Source of the DNA: Sinorhizobium glycinis
GTDB taxonomy: Bacteria; Pseudomonadota; Alphaproteobacteria; Rhizobiales; Rhizobiaceae
Length of the DNA: 64,000 nucleotides
Direction of reading: 5' to 3'
Assembly: GCF_001651865.1 (NCBI RefSeq)
Contig: NZ_LPUX01000061.1
Location: 310,001-374,000, forward strand
In this document: positions 1 through 11,575 of the stretch, one piece after another
How positions within the stretch are numbered: position 1 is the first letter of the stretch
Layout: every line of letters starts with the position of its first letter
Notes under the pieces: model-generated
The model's database searches: none
What the model was told of the DNA's origin: nothing
The model's input: the letters and a program-made list of their open reading frames with translations, nothing else
Program-made: the position numbers and the translations under genes

Positions 1-413
1 ACCGGATCGATGCCAAGGGGCGGGTTTCCGTGCCTTCGGCGTTTCGTGCCGCGCTTTTGGAGGCGGGTGTGCGGGAGCTATACTGTTTCCAGGACTTCGT
101 CTTCCCGGCGATAAGCGTCGGCGGGCCGGAGCTTCTGGACCGGTTCGAAAAGCAGATGGCGGCCGAGGATCCGTTTTCGGATGCGGCCAATCAGATGTCG
201 CTCCTCGTGCATGGGGGCGGCGTCTTCGTGAAGCTCGACCCGGAGGGCCGGCTGATGGTGACGGATTTCATCCGCGACTTCACCGGCATCTCGACCGACG
301 TGACCTTCGTCGGGCGGGGCGATCATTTTCAGCTCTGGGAGCCGCAGGCGTTTGCGAGGGCGCAGGCGGAGGCCCGGGAAGGGCGCAGGCAACGGGGGCC
401 GCGTTCTCAATAG
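1..413 (+). CDS. mraZ: MraZ, transcriptional regulator of the dcw cluster (5' end cut by the window)
   Basis: The frame is open from base 3, so the start lies to the left of the window; about 137 residues remain. MraZ is a DNA-binding AbrB-fold protein that represses the dcw cluster by binding direct repeats upstream of itself. The visible part begins with [11 protein letters not shown], the conserved first half-repeat, and a second copy of the fold is centred on LDPEGRLMV. The gene is first in the cluster and its stop codon overlaps the region just before rsmH. The C-terminal tail is Arg/Gln rich. Confidence 0.93.
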   Translation, partial: RIDAKGRVSVPSAFRAALLEAGVRELYCFQDFVFPAISVGGPELLDRFEKQMAAEDPFSDAANQMSLLVHGGGVFVKLDPEGRLMVTDFIRDFTGISTDVTFVGRGDHFQLWEPQAFARAQAEAREGRRQRGPRSQ

Positions 414-427
414 TGTGGAGAGGCGGA

Positions 428-1453
428 ATGGTGACGGATCAAGGCGACAGAGCTTCTGCAGCCGACGGCGGACCGGTTCGTCACATTCCCGTCATGCTCG
501 CCGAGGTGCTTGAGGCTCTCGATCCGGCCCCCGGCAAGGTCGTGCTCGACGGCACTTTCGGCGCCGGGGGCTATACTTCCGCGATCCTGGACAGGGGTGC
601 CGACGTGATAGCGCTCGACCGGGATCCGACGGCGATCGCTGCGGGCCGGCCGATGGCTGCCGCCGCTGGCGGAAGGCTCAAGCTCATCCATTCGCGTTTT
701 TCGGAGCTGGCGGATCATGCGCCGGACGGCGGGCTCGACGGCATCGTGCTCGACATCGGTGTTTCGTCCATGCAGATCGATGAGGCGGAGCGCGGCTTCT
801 CCTTCCAGAAGCAGGGGCCGCTCGATATGCGCATGTCCGGTGCCGGCGTTTCGGCCGCCGATGTCGTCAATCGGGCCAAGGTCTCCGATCTCATTCGCAT
901 CTTCGGCTTCCTGGGCGAGGAGAAACAGGCGGGTGGCATCGCGCGTGCGATCGAGAAGCGGCGTGCAGGGGCGCCTTTCGAAACCACCCGCGATCTCGCC
1001 AACCTCATCGAGACGGTGACGCCGCGCAAGGCGAAGGACAAGATCCATCCGGCGACGCGCGTCTTCCAGGCGCTGCGCATCTTCGTCAACGACGAGCTCG
1101 GCGAACTCGCCAATGCACTTTTTGCCGCCGAACGGGTCCTGAAGCCTGGCGGACGGCTCGTCGTCGTCACCTTTCACTCGCTCGAGGACAGGATCGTCAA
1201 GACGTTCTTCCAGGACCGCTCGGGCAAGGCGGGCGGTTCGCGCCACCTTCCGCTGGTGACGGCACGCGACGCAACCTTCACGCCAGTCGGCAAGCCTATG
1301 GTTGCAGCAAGCGAGGAAGAATCGTCCCGCAATCCGCGTGCCCGGTCGGCGAAACTCAGGGCCGGTATCCGTACCGAGGCTCGGTCTCCGGGAAACGATC
1401 TGTCCATTTTCAACCTGCCGGAGCTGGCGAGCCTTGCCAGACTAGGAGGCTAA
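428..1453 (+). CDS. rsmH: 16S rRNA (cytosine(1402)-N4)-methyltransferase RsmH
   Basis: RsmH (MraW) methylates C1402 of 16S rRNA with S-adenosylmethionine. The protein shows [13 protein letters not shown] near the N terminus, the SAM-binding stretch [13 protein letters not shown], and the family motif [13 protein letters not shown] near the C terminus. I chose ATG 428 (341 residues) over the in-frame GTG at 413 because a GGAGAGG ribosome binding site sits 8 bases upstream of the ATG. It follows mraZ directly and is followed six bases later by ftsL, so the genes are cotranscribed. Confidence 0.95.
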   Translation: MVTDQGDRASAADGGPVRHIPVMLAEVLEALDPAPGKVVLDGTFGAGGYTSAILDRGADVIALDRDPTAIAAGRPMAAAAGGRLKLIHSRFSELADHAPDGGLDGIVLDIGVSSMQIDEAERGFSFQKQGPLDMRMSGAGVSAADVVNRAKVSDLIRIFGFLGEEKQAGGIARAIEKRRAGAPFETTRDLANLIETVTPRKAKDKIHPATRVFQALRIFVNDELGELANALFAAERVLKPGGRLVVVTFHSLEDRIVKTFFQDRSGKAGGSRHLPLVTARDATFTPVGKPMVAASEEESSRNPRARSAKLRAGIRTEARSPGNDLSIFNLPELASLARLGG

Positions 1454-1459
1454 GAGGCG

Positions 1460-1861
1460 ATGCTCAGAACGCTCGACATCGTGCTGATTGTCATCATGAC
1501 GGGGGCCGCCACGGTCACCTACACGATCAAGCACCAGGCAGAGAACAAGCTCGAGGAGGTCCGCAGGCTCGATGCCGCGATCAAGCTCGAGGAGGACACG
1601 ATCGACCTGCTCAAGGCCGACTGGGCGCTGCTCACTCAGCCCAACCGGCTGGAGCGGCTCGTCGGCGCATTCGCCGCCGACCTGCAGCTCGCGCCGACGC
1701 CCTCGACGCAACTGGCCAGACCCGAGGAGCTGCCGATGCTGAAGGCGGATGTGCCGCCTCCGGAGGAGGACAAGGACAAGAAGGGGAAAGGCAAGAAGGA
1801 AGACGGCGTCGCCGCCGTCATCAATGCCGATAACATCGCAACAGGTTCGGTGGCGCGCTGA
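1460..1861 (+). CDS. ftsL: Cell division protein FtsL
   Basis: This is a 133-residue bitopic membrane protein. It has one N-terminal transmembrane helix (residues about 6-24), a heptad-like coiled-coil region (about 28-60) and the family motif DWALLTQPNRLERL. FtsL forms the FtsQLB complex that activates septal peptidoglycan synthesis. The position between rsmH and ftsI is diagnostic. The C terminus has an unusual Pro/Glu/Lys-rich cytologically unassigned extension (PPPEEDKDKKGKGKKED), longer than in enteric FtsL. The start has an AGGAGG site, and the stop overlaps the ATG of ftsI. Confidence 0.88.
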   Translation: MLRTLDIVLIVIMTGAATVTYTIKHQAENKLEEVRRLDAAIKLEEDTIDLLKADWALLTQPNRLERLVGAFAADLQLAPTPSTQLARPEELPMLKADVPPPEEDKDKKGKGKKEDGVAAVINADNIATGSVAR

Positions 1862-3609
1862 TGTCGTTTCTCTCCCGTATCATGGTGTTGAAGAGCAAGG
1901 CGCATTTTTCGGCCGGCGGCAACAACCGCCCCGCGGAGGCGGGCGCCAATGTTACCTTCCAGGGGACGCGCAAGAAGAGCGCTAGCCAGGCGAAGAGCCG
2001 CGTCGCGATCGTAATCGCAAGCTTCGGCATCGCCTATGCGGTGATCGGCGGTCGGCTGGTGCAATACGGCGTGGCGCAGCCGGAGACGGTGTCGTCGATC
2101 GGGCGCGCCGACAACCTGATGGCCTCGCGCCCCGACATCCTCGATCGCAACGGCGAGATTCTCGCGACCGACATCCGTACGGTCTCGCTCTATGCCGAGC
2201 CGCACAAGATCGTCGACGCGGACGAGGCGGTGGAGCGGCTGGCGACGGTTCTGCCCGATCTCAACGCGCGCGAGATCTACAACAAGCTCAAGTCGAACTC
2301 GCGTTTCCAGTGGTTGCGCCGGCAGTTGACGCCGAAGCAGCAGAGCGAAATCCTGGCGCTCGGCATTCCCGGGATCGGCTTCCGTCCCGAGAAGCGCCGC
2401 TTCTATCCCGGCGGACCGACCGCCGCGCATATTTTAGGCCATGTCAACATCGACAACCGCGGCGTTGCCGGCATGGAGCGCTATATCGACAGCCAGGGAC
2501 TTGCCGATCTGGCGGCGATCGGCATGACGAGCGACGCGAAGCTCGAGCCGGTGAAGCTCTCGATCGACGTGCGCGTCCAGAACATCGTGCGCGACGTCAT
2601 CGATTCCGGCATGAAGAACTTTCAGGCGATCGCCGCCGGTGCCGTCGTCATGGACGTCCACACCGGCGAAGTGCTGGCGATGGCCTCAGTTCCGGACTAT
2701 GACCCCAACAAGCCTGCGGAGGGGGCCGAGGAAGGCTGGATGAACCGCATGTCGAACGGCACGTTCGAGATGGGTTCCACCTTCAAGACCTTCACCATCG
2801 CCATGGGCCTCGATTCCGGCAAGGTGACGCTCAACGACAGCTTCGACGCGACGGCGCCGATCCGCATCGGCGGCTTCACCATCAAGGACTTCCATGGCAA
2901 GCGGCGGGTCCTGACCGTGCCGGAAATCTTCCAGTATTCCTCCAACATCGGCACGGCGAAGATCGCCGACCTTGTCGGCATCCCGGGACACAAGGAATTC
3001 CTCACGCGCCTGGGTCTGCTCACGAAGCTGCCGACGGAGCTTCCGGAGGTCAAAGCGCCAAGCCAGCCGCGTGAGTGGAAGAAGATCAGTTCGATTACCA
3101 TTTCCTTCGGTCACGGCGTCTCGACGACGCCGTTGCAGACGGCGGTAGCCGGCGCCGCCCTCGTCAATGGCGGCAAGCTCATCCCCCCCACCTTCCTGCC
3201 GCGCACCGAGGAGCAGGCGAGCGAACTCGCCACCGCGGTCGTCAAGAAGAGCACGAGCGATGACATGCGCTACCTGCTTCGCCGGAACGGTATCGCAGGG
3301 TCGGGCAAGCGGGCGCTCGTTCCGGGCTTCAATGTCGGCGGCAAGACCGGGACGGCCGATAAAGTCGTCAACGGCCGCTATGCCAATGACCTGAACTTCA
3401 ACGCCTTCCTGGCGGCGTTTCCGATCGACGATCCAAAGTACATCGTGCTGACCTTCATCGACGCGCCGAAGACCGGCGAGGGCGGCGGACGCACCGCCGG
3501 CTCCAATGCCGCGCCGATGGTCCGCGACATCATCAGCCGTTCGGCGCCGCTGCTCGGGGTCGAACCGAAATTCGGAGAAGACGGTTCTGCCTTGCTTGTG
3601 TCTTATTGA
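1861..3609 (+). CDS. ftsI: Penicillin-binding protein 3 / septal transpeptidase FtsI (PbpB)
   Basis: FtsI cross-links septal peptidoglycan with FtsW. The 582-residue class B PBP has a cytoplasmic N terminus, one membrane helix near residues 45-65, a dimerisation (PBPdimer) region starting at ASRPDILDRNGEI, and a transpeptidase domain. The active-site motifs are visible: STFK with nucleophile Ser306, SSN at 360-362 and KTG at 495-497. The ATG overlaps the ftsL stop codon, which suggests translational coupling. Confidence 0.95.
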   Translation: MSFLSRIMVLKSKAHFSAGGNNRPAEAGANVTFQGTRKKSASQAKSRVAIVIASFGIAYAVIGGRLVQYGVAQPETVSSIGRADNLMASRPDILDRNGEILATDIRTVSLYAEPHKIVDADEAVERLATVLPDLNAREIYNKLKSNSRFQWLRRQLTPKQQSEILALGIPGIGFRPEKRRFYPGGPTAAHILGHVNIDNRGVAGMERYIDSQGLADLAAIGMTSDAKLEPVKLSIDVRVQNIVRDVIDSGMKNFQAIAAGAVVMDVHTGEVLAMASVPDYDPNKPAEGAEEGWMNRMSNGTFEMGSTFKTFTIAMGLDSGKVTLNDSFDATAPIRIGGFTIKDFHGKRRVLTVPEIFQYSSNIGTAKIADLVGIPGHKEFLTRLGLLTKLPTELPEVKAPSQPREWKKISSITISFGHGVSTTPLQTAVAGAALVNGGKLIPPTFLPRTEEQASELATAVVKKSTSDDMRYLLRRNGIAGSGKRALVPGFNVGGKTGTADKVVNGRYANDLNFNAFLAAFPIDDPKYIVLTFIDAPKTGEGGGRTAGSNAAPMVRDIISRSAPLLGVEPKFGEDGSALLVSY

Positions 3610-3676
3610 CCGTGAAATGAGAATGCGGACGATTCGCGATTTCGGTGGATCGATATCGGTGTGAGACGTGCAGTTC

Positions 3677-5137
3677 ATGAAGATCAAGGACCTGGCGGGA
3701 ACCAATTTCCCGGAACTTTCGGCGCAACTGAAGGGCAATGCCTCGGAGATCGACATTTCAGGCATCACCGCCGACAGTCGGCAGGTCAAGCCGGGTGATC
3801 TCTTCGTCGCCGTCGCCGGTACGAAGGCGAATGGCAGCGCCTATATCGCCGACGCTTTGTCGCGCGGCGCCGCGGCGGTGATCGCCGCAAAGGGGTCCGG
3901 CCTGGAGGCCGGCGCATCGGTATTCGAGCTTTCCGAACCGCGCCGTTTCCTCGCACAGGCCGCGGCTCGCCTCTACGGGCGCCAGCCCGAGACGATGGTG
4001 GCGGTGACCGGAACTGCGGGGAAGACGTCGGTCGCCTCGTTTACGCGCCAGATCTGGGCTCATTCCGGGCTTTCGGCAGCGATGATCGGTACGACCGGCG
4101 TCACTGCCCCGGGCCGCAATGACTATGGCTCGCTGACGACACCGGACCCGGTGACGCTGCATAAGCTGCTTGCCGACCTCGCTGAAGAGGGCGTGACCCA
4201 TGCGGCGATGGAGGCCTCCAGCCACGGTCTCGACCAGAATCGGCTCGACGGTGTCCGGCTCGCCGCGGCCGCCTTCACCAATCTCGGCCGCGACCACATG
4301 GACTACCATCCGACCGTCGAGCACTACATGGCTTCCAAGATGCGTCTCTTCGGCGCGTTGCTCCCCAAGGGCTCGCCGGCCGTGATCTTTGCCGACGACC
4401 AATGGTCCGCCGAAGCGATCGCCGCGGCGCGCAAGGCCGGGCACGACGTGCGCACCGTCGGGCGCAACGGCGATTTCATCAGCTTGAAGCGGGTCGAGCA
4501 TTTCCGCCACAAGCAGTCGGCGGAAGTCCATGTCGGAGACGACATCTTCGAAATCCACGTGCCGCTCGCCGGGGATTTCCAGGTGGCGAATGCGCTGGTC
4601 GCCGCCGGTCTTGCCATGTCCACGGGGATCGAAGCCAAGGCAGCCTTCTCGGCGCTCGAGAAATTGCAGGGCGCCTCCGGCCGGCTGGAACTGGTTGGTC
4701 AGACGAAGGATGGCGCGCTTGCGTATGTGGACTATGCCCACAAGCCCGACGCGCTCGAAAACGTGCTCGAATCCGTCCGCCCGTTCACGACCGGCCGGGT
4801 GATCGTCGTCTTCGGCTGCGGCGGCGACCGGGACAAGGGCAAACGCCCGATCATGGGCGAAGTTGCCGCGCGGCTGGCCGATGTCGTGATCGTCACCGAC
4901 GACAATCCGCGCTCGGAAATCCCCGAAGTGATCCGCTCCGAGATCATGGCCGGTGCCAAGGGGGCCACCGAGATCGCCGACCGCGCCGAGGCGATCCGCA
5001 CCGCCGTCGGCATGCTGAAGGCTGGCGATACGCTGATCGTTGCCGGCAAGGGACATGAGGAGGGGCAGACGATCGGCTCCGTTACGTTGCCGTTCTCCGA
5101 TCACGCGGAAGTACGCAAGGCGCTGGGAGGGCTGTGA
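3677..5137 (+). CDS. murE: UDP-N-acetylmuramoyl-L-alanyl-D-glutamate--2,6-diaminopimelate ligase MurE
   Basis: MurE adds meso-diaminopimelate to UDP-MurNAc-dipeptide in the cytoplasm using ATP. The Mur-ligase P-loop VTGTAGKTS, the substrate segment [12 protein letters not shown] and the DNPR motif that marks DAP-specific rather than lysine-specific enzymes are all present. I used ATG 3677 (486 residues); GTG 3668 is an in-frame alternative. It lies 67 bases after ftsI and ends one base before the murF start. Confidence 0.94.
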   Translation: MKIKDLAGTNFPELSAQLKGNASEIDISGITADSRQVKPGDLFVAVAGTKANGSAYIADALSRGAAAVIAAKGSGLEAGASVFELSEPRRFLAQAAARLYGRQPETMVAVTGTAGKTSVASFTRQIWAHSGLSAAMIGTTGVTAPGRNDYGSLTTPDPVTLHKLLADLAEEGVTHAAMEASSHGLDQNRLDGVRLAAAAFTNLGRDHMDYHPTVEHYMASKMRLFGALLPKGSPAVIFADDQWSAEAIAAARKAGHDVRTVGRNGDFISLKRVEHFRHKQSAEVHVGDDIFEIHVPLAGDFQVANALVAAGLAMSTGIEAKAAFSALEKLQGASGRLELVGQTKDGALAYVDYAHKPDALENVLESVRPFTTGRVIVVFGCGGDRDKGKRPIMGEVAARLADVVIVTDDNPRSEIPEVIRSEIMAGAKGATEIADRAEAIRTAVGMLKAGDTLIVAGKGHEEGQTIGSVTLPFSDHAEVRKALGGL

Positions 5138-5138
5138 C

Positions 5139-6572
5139 TTGAACTGGCTCTGGACAAGCAGCGATCTGCTGGCGGCCATGAACGGCCGCCCGGTCGGAAA
5201 CCTGCCCGAAGGGATCATCGGCATCTCGATCGACAGTCGCACGATCGCCAAGGGCGAGGCCTTCTTTGCGATCCGCGGGGATCGTGTCGACGGCCACGAC
5301 TATGCCGGCATCGCGCTCGCCAATGGGGCCTCTCTGCTCGTCGTCAGCGAAGGAAAGCTGCCGGCACTCGGGCGGCTGATCGCGCCGATGATCGTCGTCG
5401 ACGACGTGCTGGAGGCGATGGTCCGCCTCGGCTGCGCGGCGCGCGACCGGAGTGCCGCGAAGATCATCGCCGTTACCGGCTCGGTCGGCAAGACGACCAC
5501 GAAGGAGATGCTGCGGCACGTTCTGGGTCCGCTCGGTCGCGTCCACGCCTCCGTGGCATCGTTCAACAATCATTGGGGTGTGCCGCTGACGCTTGCCCGC
5601 ATGCCGGAGACGACCGATTTCGGCATCTTCGAGATCGGCATGAACCATCCGGGCGAGATCCGGCCGCTGACCGCGATGGTGCGTCCGCATGTGGCCGTCA
5701 TCACCAGCATTGCTGCCGCCCATCTCGGCAATTTCGCCAGCCTTGACGAGATCGCTTCGGCGAAGGCGGAAATTTTCGAGGGTGTCGTCAAGGGCGGCCA
5801 CGCGGTGGTCAATCGCGACAGCCCGCAGTTCGATCTCCTCGAAAGGGCTGCCGCGGCGGCGGGCGTCGGCCACATCCATTCCTTCGGCGCCAATCCGAAA
5901 TCGGAATATCGGCTGATCGAGTTCGCCGGCGGCGCCGACCGATCCGTCCTATGGGCGGGCATCGGCGGCCGGACGCTGGAGGTGACGATCGGCGCACCGG
6001 GCAGGCATATTGCAGAGAACGCCCTGGCGGTGATTGCCGCCGCACAACTTGCGGGCGCGGACCTCGACCACGTCATTGCCTCGCTCGTCACCATGCAGCC
6101 GGAAAAGGGCAGGGGATTGCGGCACCGCCTGAAGATCGGTGCGGGCAGCCTCACACTGATCGACGAAAGCTACAATGCCAACCCGGCATCGATGCGGGCG
6201 GCGATAGCCCTCTTGCGCGACGCCGAGCCGTCGGCAGGCGGCCGCCGGATCGCGATCCTCGGTGACATGCTGGAGATGGGCGAGCACGCCGCGGCCGTAC
6301 ATGCCGCCTTGGCGGAGCCGATCGTGCAAGCAGGCATTGCCGACGTCTGGCTTGCCGGGCCCGACATGGCGCATCTGCGTGACGCGCTGCCGGCCGAGGT
6401 TTCAGTCGTCCACCGCGAGGCGATCGGTGATCTTACCTCCTACGCACTCGGCGCGGTTGCTGCCGGTGACGTGGTGATGGTCAAATCGTCGAAGGGCACC
6501 GGCTGCGCCAGGATCGTTCAGGCTCTTCTCGATGCCTATCCCGGAGAGACGGCCGAAGCGGGAGAAGTATAG
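5139..6572 (+). CDS. murF: UDP-N-acetylmuramoyl-tripeptide--D-alanyl-D-alanine ligase MurF
   Basis: MurF completes the pentapeptide by adding D-Ala-D-Ala. The P-loop VTGSVGKTTTKEM, the IDSRTI segment and the DESYNANPASM motif identify it. No ATG fits the start: the best choice is TTG 5139 (477 residues), one base after the murE stop, with GGGAGG about 8 bases upstream inside murE. The next in-frame ATG (5178) would remove the conserved N terminus. The TTG start implies coupling to murE translation. Confidence 0.93.
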   Translation: MNWLWTSSDLLAAMNGRPVGNLPEGIIGISIDSRTIAKGEAFFAIRGDRVDGHDYAGIALANGASLLVVSEGKLPALGRLIAPMIVVDDVLEAMVRLGCAARDRSAAKIIAVTGSVGKTTTKEMLRHVLGPLGRVHASVASFNNHWGVPLTLARMPETTDFGIFEIGMNHPGEIRPLTAMVRPHVAVITSIAAAHLGNFASLDEIASAKAEIFEGVVKGGHAVVNRDSPQFDLLERAAAAAGVGHIHSFGANPKSEYRLIEFAGGADRSVLWAGIGGRTLEVTIGAPGRHIAENALAVIAAAQLAGADLDHVIASLVTMQPEKGRGLRHRLKIGAGSLTLIDESYNANPASMRAAIALLRDAEPSAGGRRIAILGDMLEMGEHAAAVHAALAEPIVQAGIADVWLAGPDMAHLRDALPAEVSVVHREAIGDLTSYALGAVAAGDVVMVKSSKGTGCARIVQALLDAYPGETAEAGEV

Positions 6573-6711
6573 GGGGCAGTGCCACCAATGCTGGTGGATA
6601 AGGCCTCGGCCAGGGGAATTGGCCTAACGTAGAGAAACGCAAGTGGGTATCGTTCATCAGATGATTCTGTTGGACGATGTCCGATTCTAAACCTTTGGGG
6701 AAAGGTCCCTT

Positions 6712-7812
6712 ATGCTGATCTGGCTCGTGGAACTGGCGGACCACTTTCAATTCTTCAACCTGTTCCGCTACATCACCTTCCGCACGGGTGCAGCTCTCTT
6801 CACCTCCGCGCTGATCGTGTTCCTGTTCGGCCCGGCCATCATCTCCTCGCTGCGCATCCGCCAGGGCAAGGGTCAGCCGATCCGCGCCGACGGGCCGCAG
6901 ACGCACTTCAAGAAGGCCGGCACGCCCACCATGGGCGGGCTGATGATACTCGCCGGCATCGTAGGTTCGGCGTTGCTCTGGGCCGATCTCTCGAGCATCT
7001 ATGTCGTATCGACGCTGCTGGTGACGCTCGGCTTCGGCGCGATCGGCTTCTACGACGATTATCTCAAGGTCACCAAGCAGTCGGACAAGGGCTTTTCCGG
7101 CAAGGCACGTCTCGGCATAGAATTCGTGATCGCCGCCATCGCCGTCTTCTTCATGATGCGGGCAGCGCTTTCGGCAGGTACGGCGGGCTCGACATTCGGC
7201 TCATCGGTGACCTTCCCCTTCTTCAAGGACCTGATGCTCAATCTCGGCTATTTCTTCGTGCTCTTCGGCGGTTTCGTCATCGTGGGCGCCGGCAATGCCG
7301 TGAACCTGACCGACGGTCTCGATGGTCTTGCGATCGTACCGGTGATGATCGCTTCCGCGGCCTTCGGACTGATCGCCTATCTCGCCGGTAACGCCGTATT
7401 CGCCAACTACCTGCAGATCCATTTCGTGCCCGGCACCGGCGAGCTCGCGGTGATCCTCGGCGCCGTGATCGGCGCCGGCCTCGGCTTCCTCTGGTTCAAC
7501 GCGCCGCCGGCGGCGATCTTCATGGGCGATACGGGTTCCCTTGCGCTGGGCGGCCTGATCGGCACCGTTGCCGTCGCCACCAAGCACGAGATCGTCATGG
7601 TCATCATCGGCGGCCTCTTCGTCATCGAGACGCTGTCGGTCATCATCCAGGTCTTCTGGTTCAAGCGCACCGGCCGGCGCGTCTTTCTGATGGCGCCGAT
7701 CCATCACCACTTCGAAAAGATGGGCTGGACGGAGAGCCAGGTGGTGATCCGCTTCTGGATCATCGCGGTCATTCTGGCGATGATCGGTCTCTCGACCCTC
7801 AAGCTGCGGTAA
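6712..7812 (+). CDS. mraY: Phospho-N-acetylmuramoyl-pentapeptide transferase MraY
   Basis: MraY transfers phospho-MurNAc-pentapeptide to undecaprenyl phosphate and so makes lipid I. It is a polytopic inner-membrane enzyme of 366 residues with about ten hydrophobic segments. The family motifs are visible: [16 protein letters not shown] with the catalytic aspartates, [21 protein letters not shown] and [10 protein letters not shown] 139-base spacer separates it from murF, the largest gap within this part of the cluster. Confidence 0.96.
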   Translation: MLIWLVELADHFQFFNLFRYITFRTGAALFTSALIVFLFGPAIISSLRIRQGKGQPIRADGPQTHFKKAGTPTMGGLMILAGIVGSALLWADLSSIYVVSTLLVTLGFGAIGFYDDYLKVTKQSDKGFSGKARLGIEFVIAAIAVFFMMRAALSAGTAGSTFGSSVTFPFFKDLMLNLGYFFVLFGGFVIVGAGNAVNLTDGLDGLAIVPVMIASAAFGLIAYLAGNAVFANYLQIHFVPGTGELAVILGAVIGAGLGFLWFNAPPAAIFMGDTGSLALGGLIGTVAVATKHEIVMVIIGGLFVIETLSVIIQVFWFKRTGRRVFLMAPIHHHFEKMGWTESQVVIRFWIIAVILAMIGLSTLKLR

Positions 7813-7817
7813 GCGAG

Positions 7818-9209
<1,392 letters not shown>

Positions 9210-9295
9210 GGGCGCGAATTCCAGGGTCGGATCGGCGCGGTGGAGCCAGGATTTCGGAAGTTGGCGTATAGTGCGCCGGAAAAGGGGACAGACAG

Positions 9296-10450
9296 ATGGT
9301 AAGCCGAGCCGAACGTGGCCCCGTGGCCGACTGGTTCTGGACGATAGACAGGTTCTTCCTGGCGACCTTCATCTTCCTGATGGGCGTCGGCTTCATGCTG
9401 TCCTTCGCGGCGAGCCCGCCGGTCGCGGAGCGACTCGGGCTCGACAGCTTCCACTTCGTCAAGCGGCACGCGGTCTTCCTGTTGCCCTCGCTCGTTGTGA
9501 TGGTGGGTATATCCTTTCTGTCACCGCGACAGGTCAGGCGCGCCGCGATCATCCTGCTCGGTGCATCGCTCGGCATGATGGTTCTCGTCCTCTTCGTCGG
9601 CGAGGAGGTCAAGGGGTCGCTCCGCTGGATTTCGATAGCCGGGATCTCGGTCCAGCCTTCCGAGTTCATGAAACCGGCCTTCGTCGTTGTCTGTGCCTGG
9701 CTGTTTGCCGAACACGCCAAGCAGCCGGAGATCCCCGGCAACCTGTTGTCGATCCTGCTCTTCGGCATCGTCGGCGCGCTGCTCGTCGCCCAGCCGGATC
9801 TTGGGCAGACGATCCTCACTGCGGCGGTCTGGGGCGGCATGTTCTTCATGGCCGGCATGCCTTGGCTGTGGATCATCGTGCTTGCCGGGGCGGCAGCGGG
9901 CGGCTTCTTCGTCGCCTATACGATGCTGCCGCATGTCGCCGGCCGTATCGACCGGTTCATGACCGGCGAGGGCGATACATTCCAGGTGGATACGGCGCGC
10001 GACGCCATCATCCGCGGCGATTGGTTCGGCCGCGGGCCGGGCGAGGGCATCGTCAAGCGCATCATTCCCGACAGCCACACCGACTTCGTCTTCTCAGTGG
10101 CGGCGGAAGAGTTCGGCATCGTTTTCTGCATGGTGATCGTGCTGATCTTCGCTTTCCTGGTCATGCGCGGACTTAACCACGCCTTCCGCGAACGCAACGA
10201 TTTCAACCGCTTTGCCGTCGCCGGCCTGGTGCTGCAGATCGGTATCCAGTCGATGATCAATATCGGCGTAAATCTCGAACTGCTTCCGGCCAAGGGCATG
10301 ACCCTGCCGCTGATCTCCTATGGCGGCTCGTCGATGGTGGCGATCTGCGTGACCGCCGGTTTCGTTCTGGCGCTCACCCGTCATCGGCCGGAAAAGCGCG
10401 CGGTCGAGCGCAGCCTCTTTCGATCCGGGGTCGGCGTGCCGGCGGAGTAA
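9296..10450 (+). CDS. ftsW: Septal peptidoglycan glycosyltransferase FtsW
   Basis: FtsW is the SEDS-family glycan polymerase that works with FtsI at the septum. The 384-residue protein has about ten transmembrane segments. The SEDS signatures GAKRWI-like (here GSLRWISIAGISVQPSEFMKP), the LVAQPDLGQT segment and the C-terminal PLISYGGSS motif are present. An 86-base spacer separates it from murD, and murG follows three bases after its stop. Confidence 0.95.
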   Translation: MVSRAERGPVADWFWTIDRFFLATFIFLMGVGFMLSFAASPPVAERLGLDSFHFVKRHAVFLLPSLVVMVGISFLSPRQVRRAAIILLGASLGMMVLVLFVGEEVKGSLRWISIAGISVQPSEFMKPAFVVVCAWLFAEHAKQPEIPGNLLSILLFGIVGALLVAQPDLGQTILTAAVWGGMFFMAGMPWLWIIVLAGAAAGGFFVAYTMLPHVAGRIDRFMTGEGDTFQVDTARDAIIRGDWFGRGPGEGIVKRIIPDSHTDFVFSVAAEEFGIVFCMVIVLIFAFLVMRGLNHAFRERNDFNRFAVAGLVLQIGIQSMINIGVNLELLPAKGMTLPLISYGGSSMVAICVTAGFVLALTRHRPEKRAVERSLFRSGVGVPAE

Positions 10451-10453
10451 GAC

Positions 10454-11575
10454 ATGGACAAAGGCATCATCTTTCTTGCCGCCGGCGGGACCGGCGGGCA
10501 CCTCTTTCCCGCGGAGGCGCTAGCGCATGAGCTGAAGGCGTCCGGCCATGCCGTGCATCTCGTGACCGATAGCCGTGCCGAGCGCTATGCCGGGAAATTC
10601 CCGGCCGACGAGGTGCATGTCGTGCCTTCCGCCACCATCGGCTCGAAGAACCCGATCAAGTTGGCGCAATCGGTCGGGAAACTCTGGACGGGGTTGCGCG
10701 CCGCGCGGCGCCTGATTGCCCGGCACAAGCCCCGGGCCGTCGTCGGCTTTGGCGGCTACCCCACGGTGCCCCCGCTCCTCGCTGCGACCGGCATGGGTGT
10801 TCCGTCGCTCATTCACGAGCAGAATGCCGTCATGGGCCGCGCCAACAAGATGCTGGCGTCGCGGGTACAGGCGATTGCCGGCGGCTTTCTCCCCGAAGGC
10901 GTCGGGACCTTCGCGGCGAAGACCGTGACGACGGGGAACCCGGTCCGCCCCGCCGTGTTGGAGGCAGCCAGCGTCGCCTATGCGGCGCCGGACGGCGGGC
11001 CGTTCCATCTCGTCGTCTTCGGCGGCAGCCAGGGCGCGCAATTCTTCTCGAAGGCGGTGCCGCAGGCGGTCTGCCGTCTCGACGATGCATTGCGCAAGCG
11101 GCTCAAGGTGACGCAGCAGGCGCGGCCGGAGGACCGGGAAGGCGTCTCTGCAGCCTACGACAAGCTTGGCATCCCGGCGGAGGTCTCGCCCTTCTTCACC
11201 GATATGGCGGCCCGCATCGCTTCGGCGCATCTGGTCGTCTGCCGCTCCGGTGCCTCGACCGTTTCCGAGGTCTCGGTGATCGGCCGTCCTGCCATTCTCG
11301 TTCCCTATCCCTACGCGCTCGATCACGATCAGGCAGCGAATGCCGCGGCACTTGCCGCCAGGGGCGGAGCGCGGGTCATCGCGCAAGCCGAGCTCAGCGC
11401 CGAACGGCTCGCCGGCATCCTTTCCGACGCCATGAACACCCCGGAAGCGCTGGCACAGATGGCGGCGAACGCCCGCGAAACCGGCAGGCCGGATGCCGCG
11501 CGCTTGCTTGCGTCCCTGGTAGAGGCTATTGCGAGCGGCTCGACAGTCGCCAAATTCAAGGAAACACGCTCATGA
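10454..11575 (+). CDS. murG: UDP-N-acetylglucosamine--lipid I transferase MurG
   Basis: MurG converts lipid I to lipid II at the inner face of the cytoplasmic membrane. The GT-B fold is marked by [16 protein letters not shown] near the N terminus, FGGSQGA in the hinge region and [11 protein letters not shown] plus [11 protein letters not shown] in the UDP-GlcNAc-binding C-terminal domain. The stop overlaps the murC start by four bases (ATGA). Confidence 0.95.
   Translation: MDKGIIFLAAGGTGGHLFPAEALAHELKASGHAVHLVTDSRAERYAGKFPADEVHVVPSATIGSKNPIKLAQSVGKLWTGLRAARRLIARHKPRAVVGFGGYPTVPPLLAATGMGVPSLIHEQNAVMGRANKMLASRVQAIAGGFLPEGVGTFAAKTVTTGNPVRPAVLEAASVAYAAPDGGPFHLVVFGGSQGAQFFSKAVPQAVCRLDDALRKRLKVTQQARPEDREGVSAAYDKLGIPAEVSPFFTDMAARIASAHLVVCRSGASTVSEVSVIGRPAILVPYPYALDHDQAANAAALAARGGARVIAQAELSAERLAGILSDAMNTPEALAQMAANARETGRPDAARLLASLVEAIASGSTVAKFKETRS

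Noticed and set aside
5040..5138. N-terminal extension of murF
   Set aside because: It overlaps the end of murE in another frame and is not conserved in MurF. The TTG at 5139 matches the family start.
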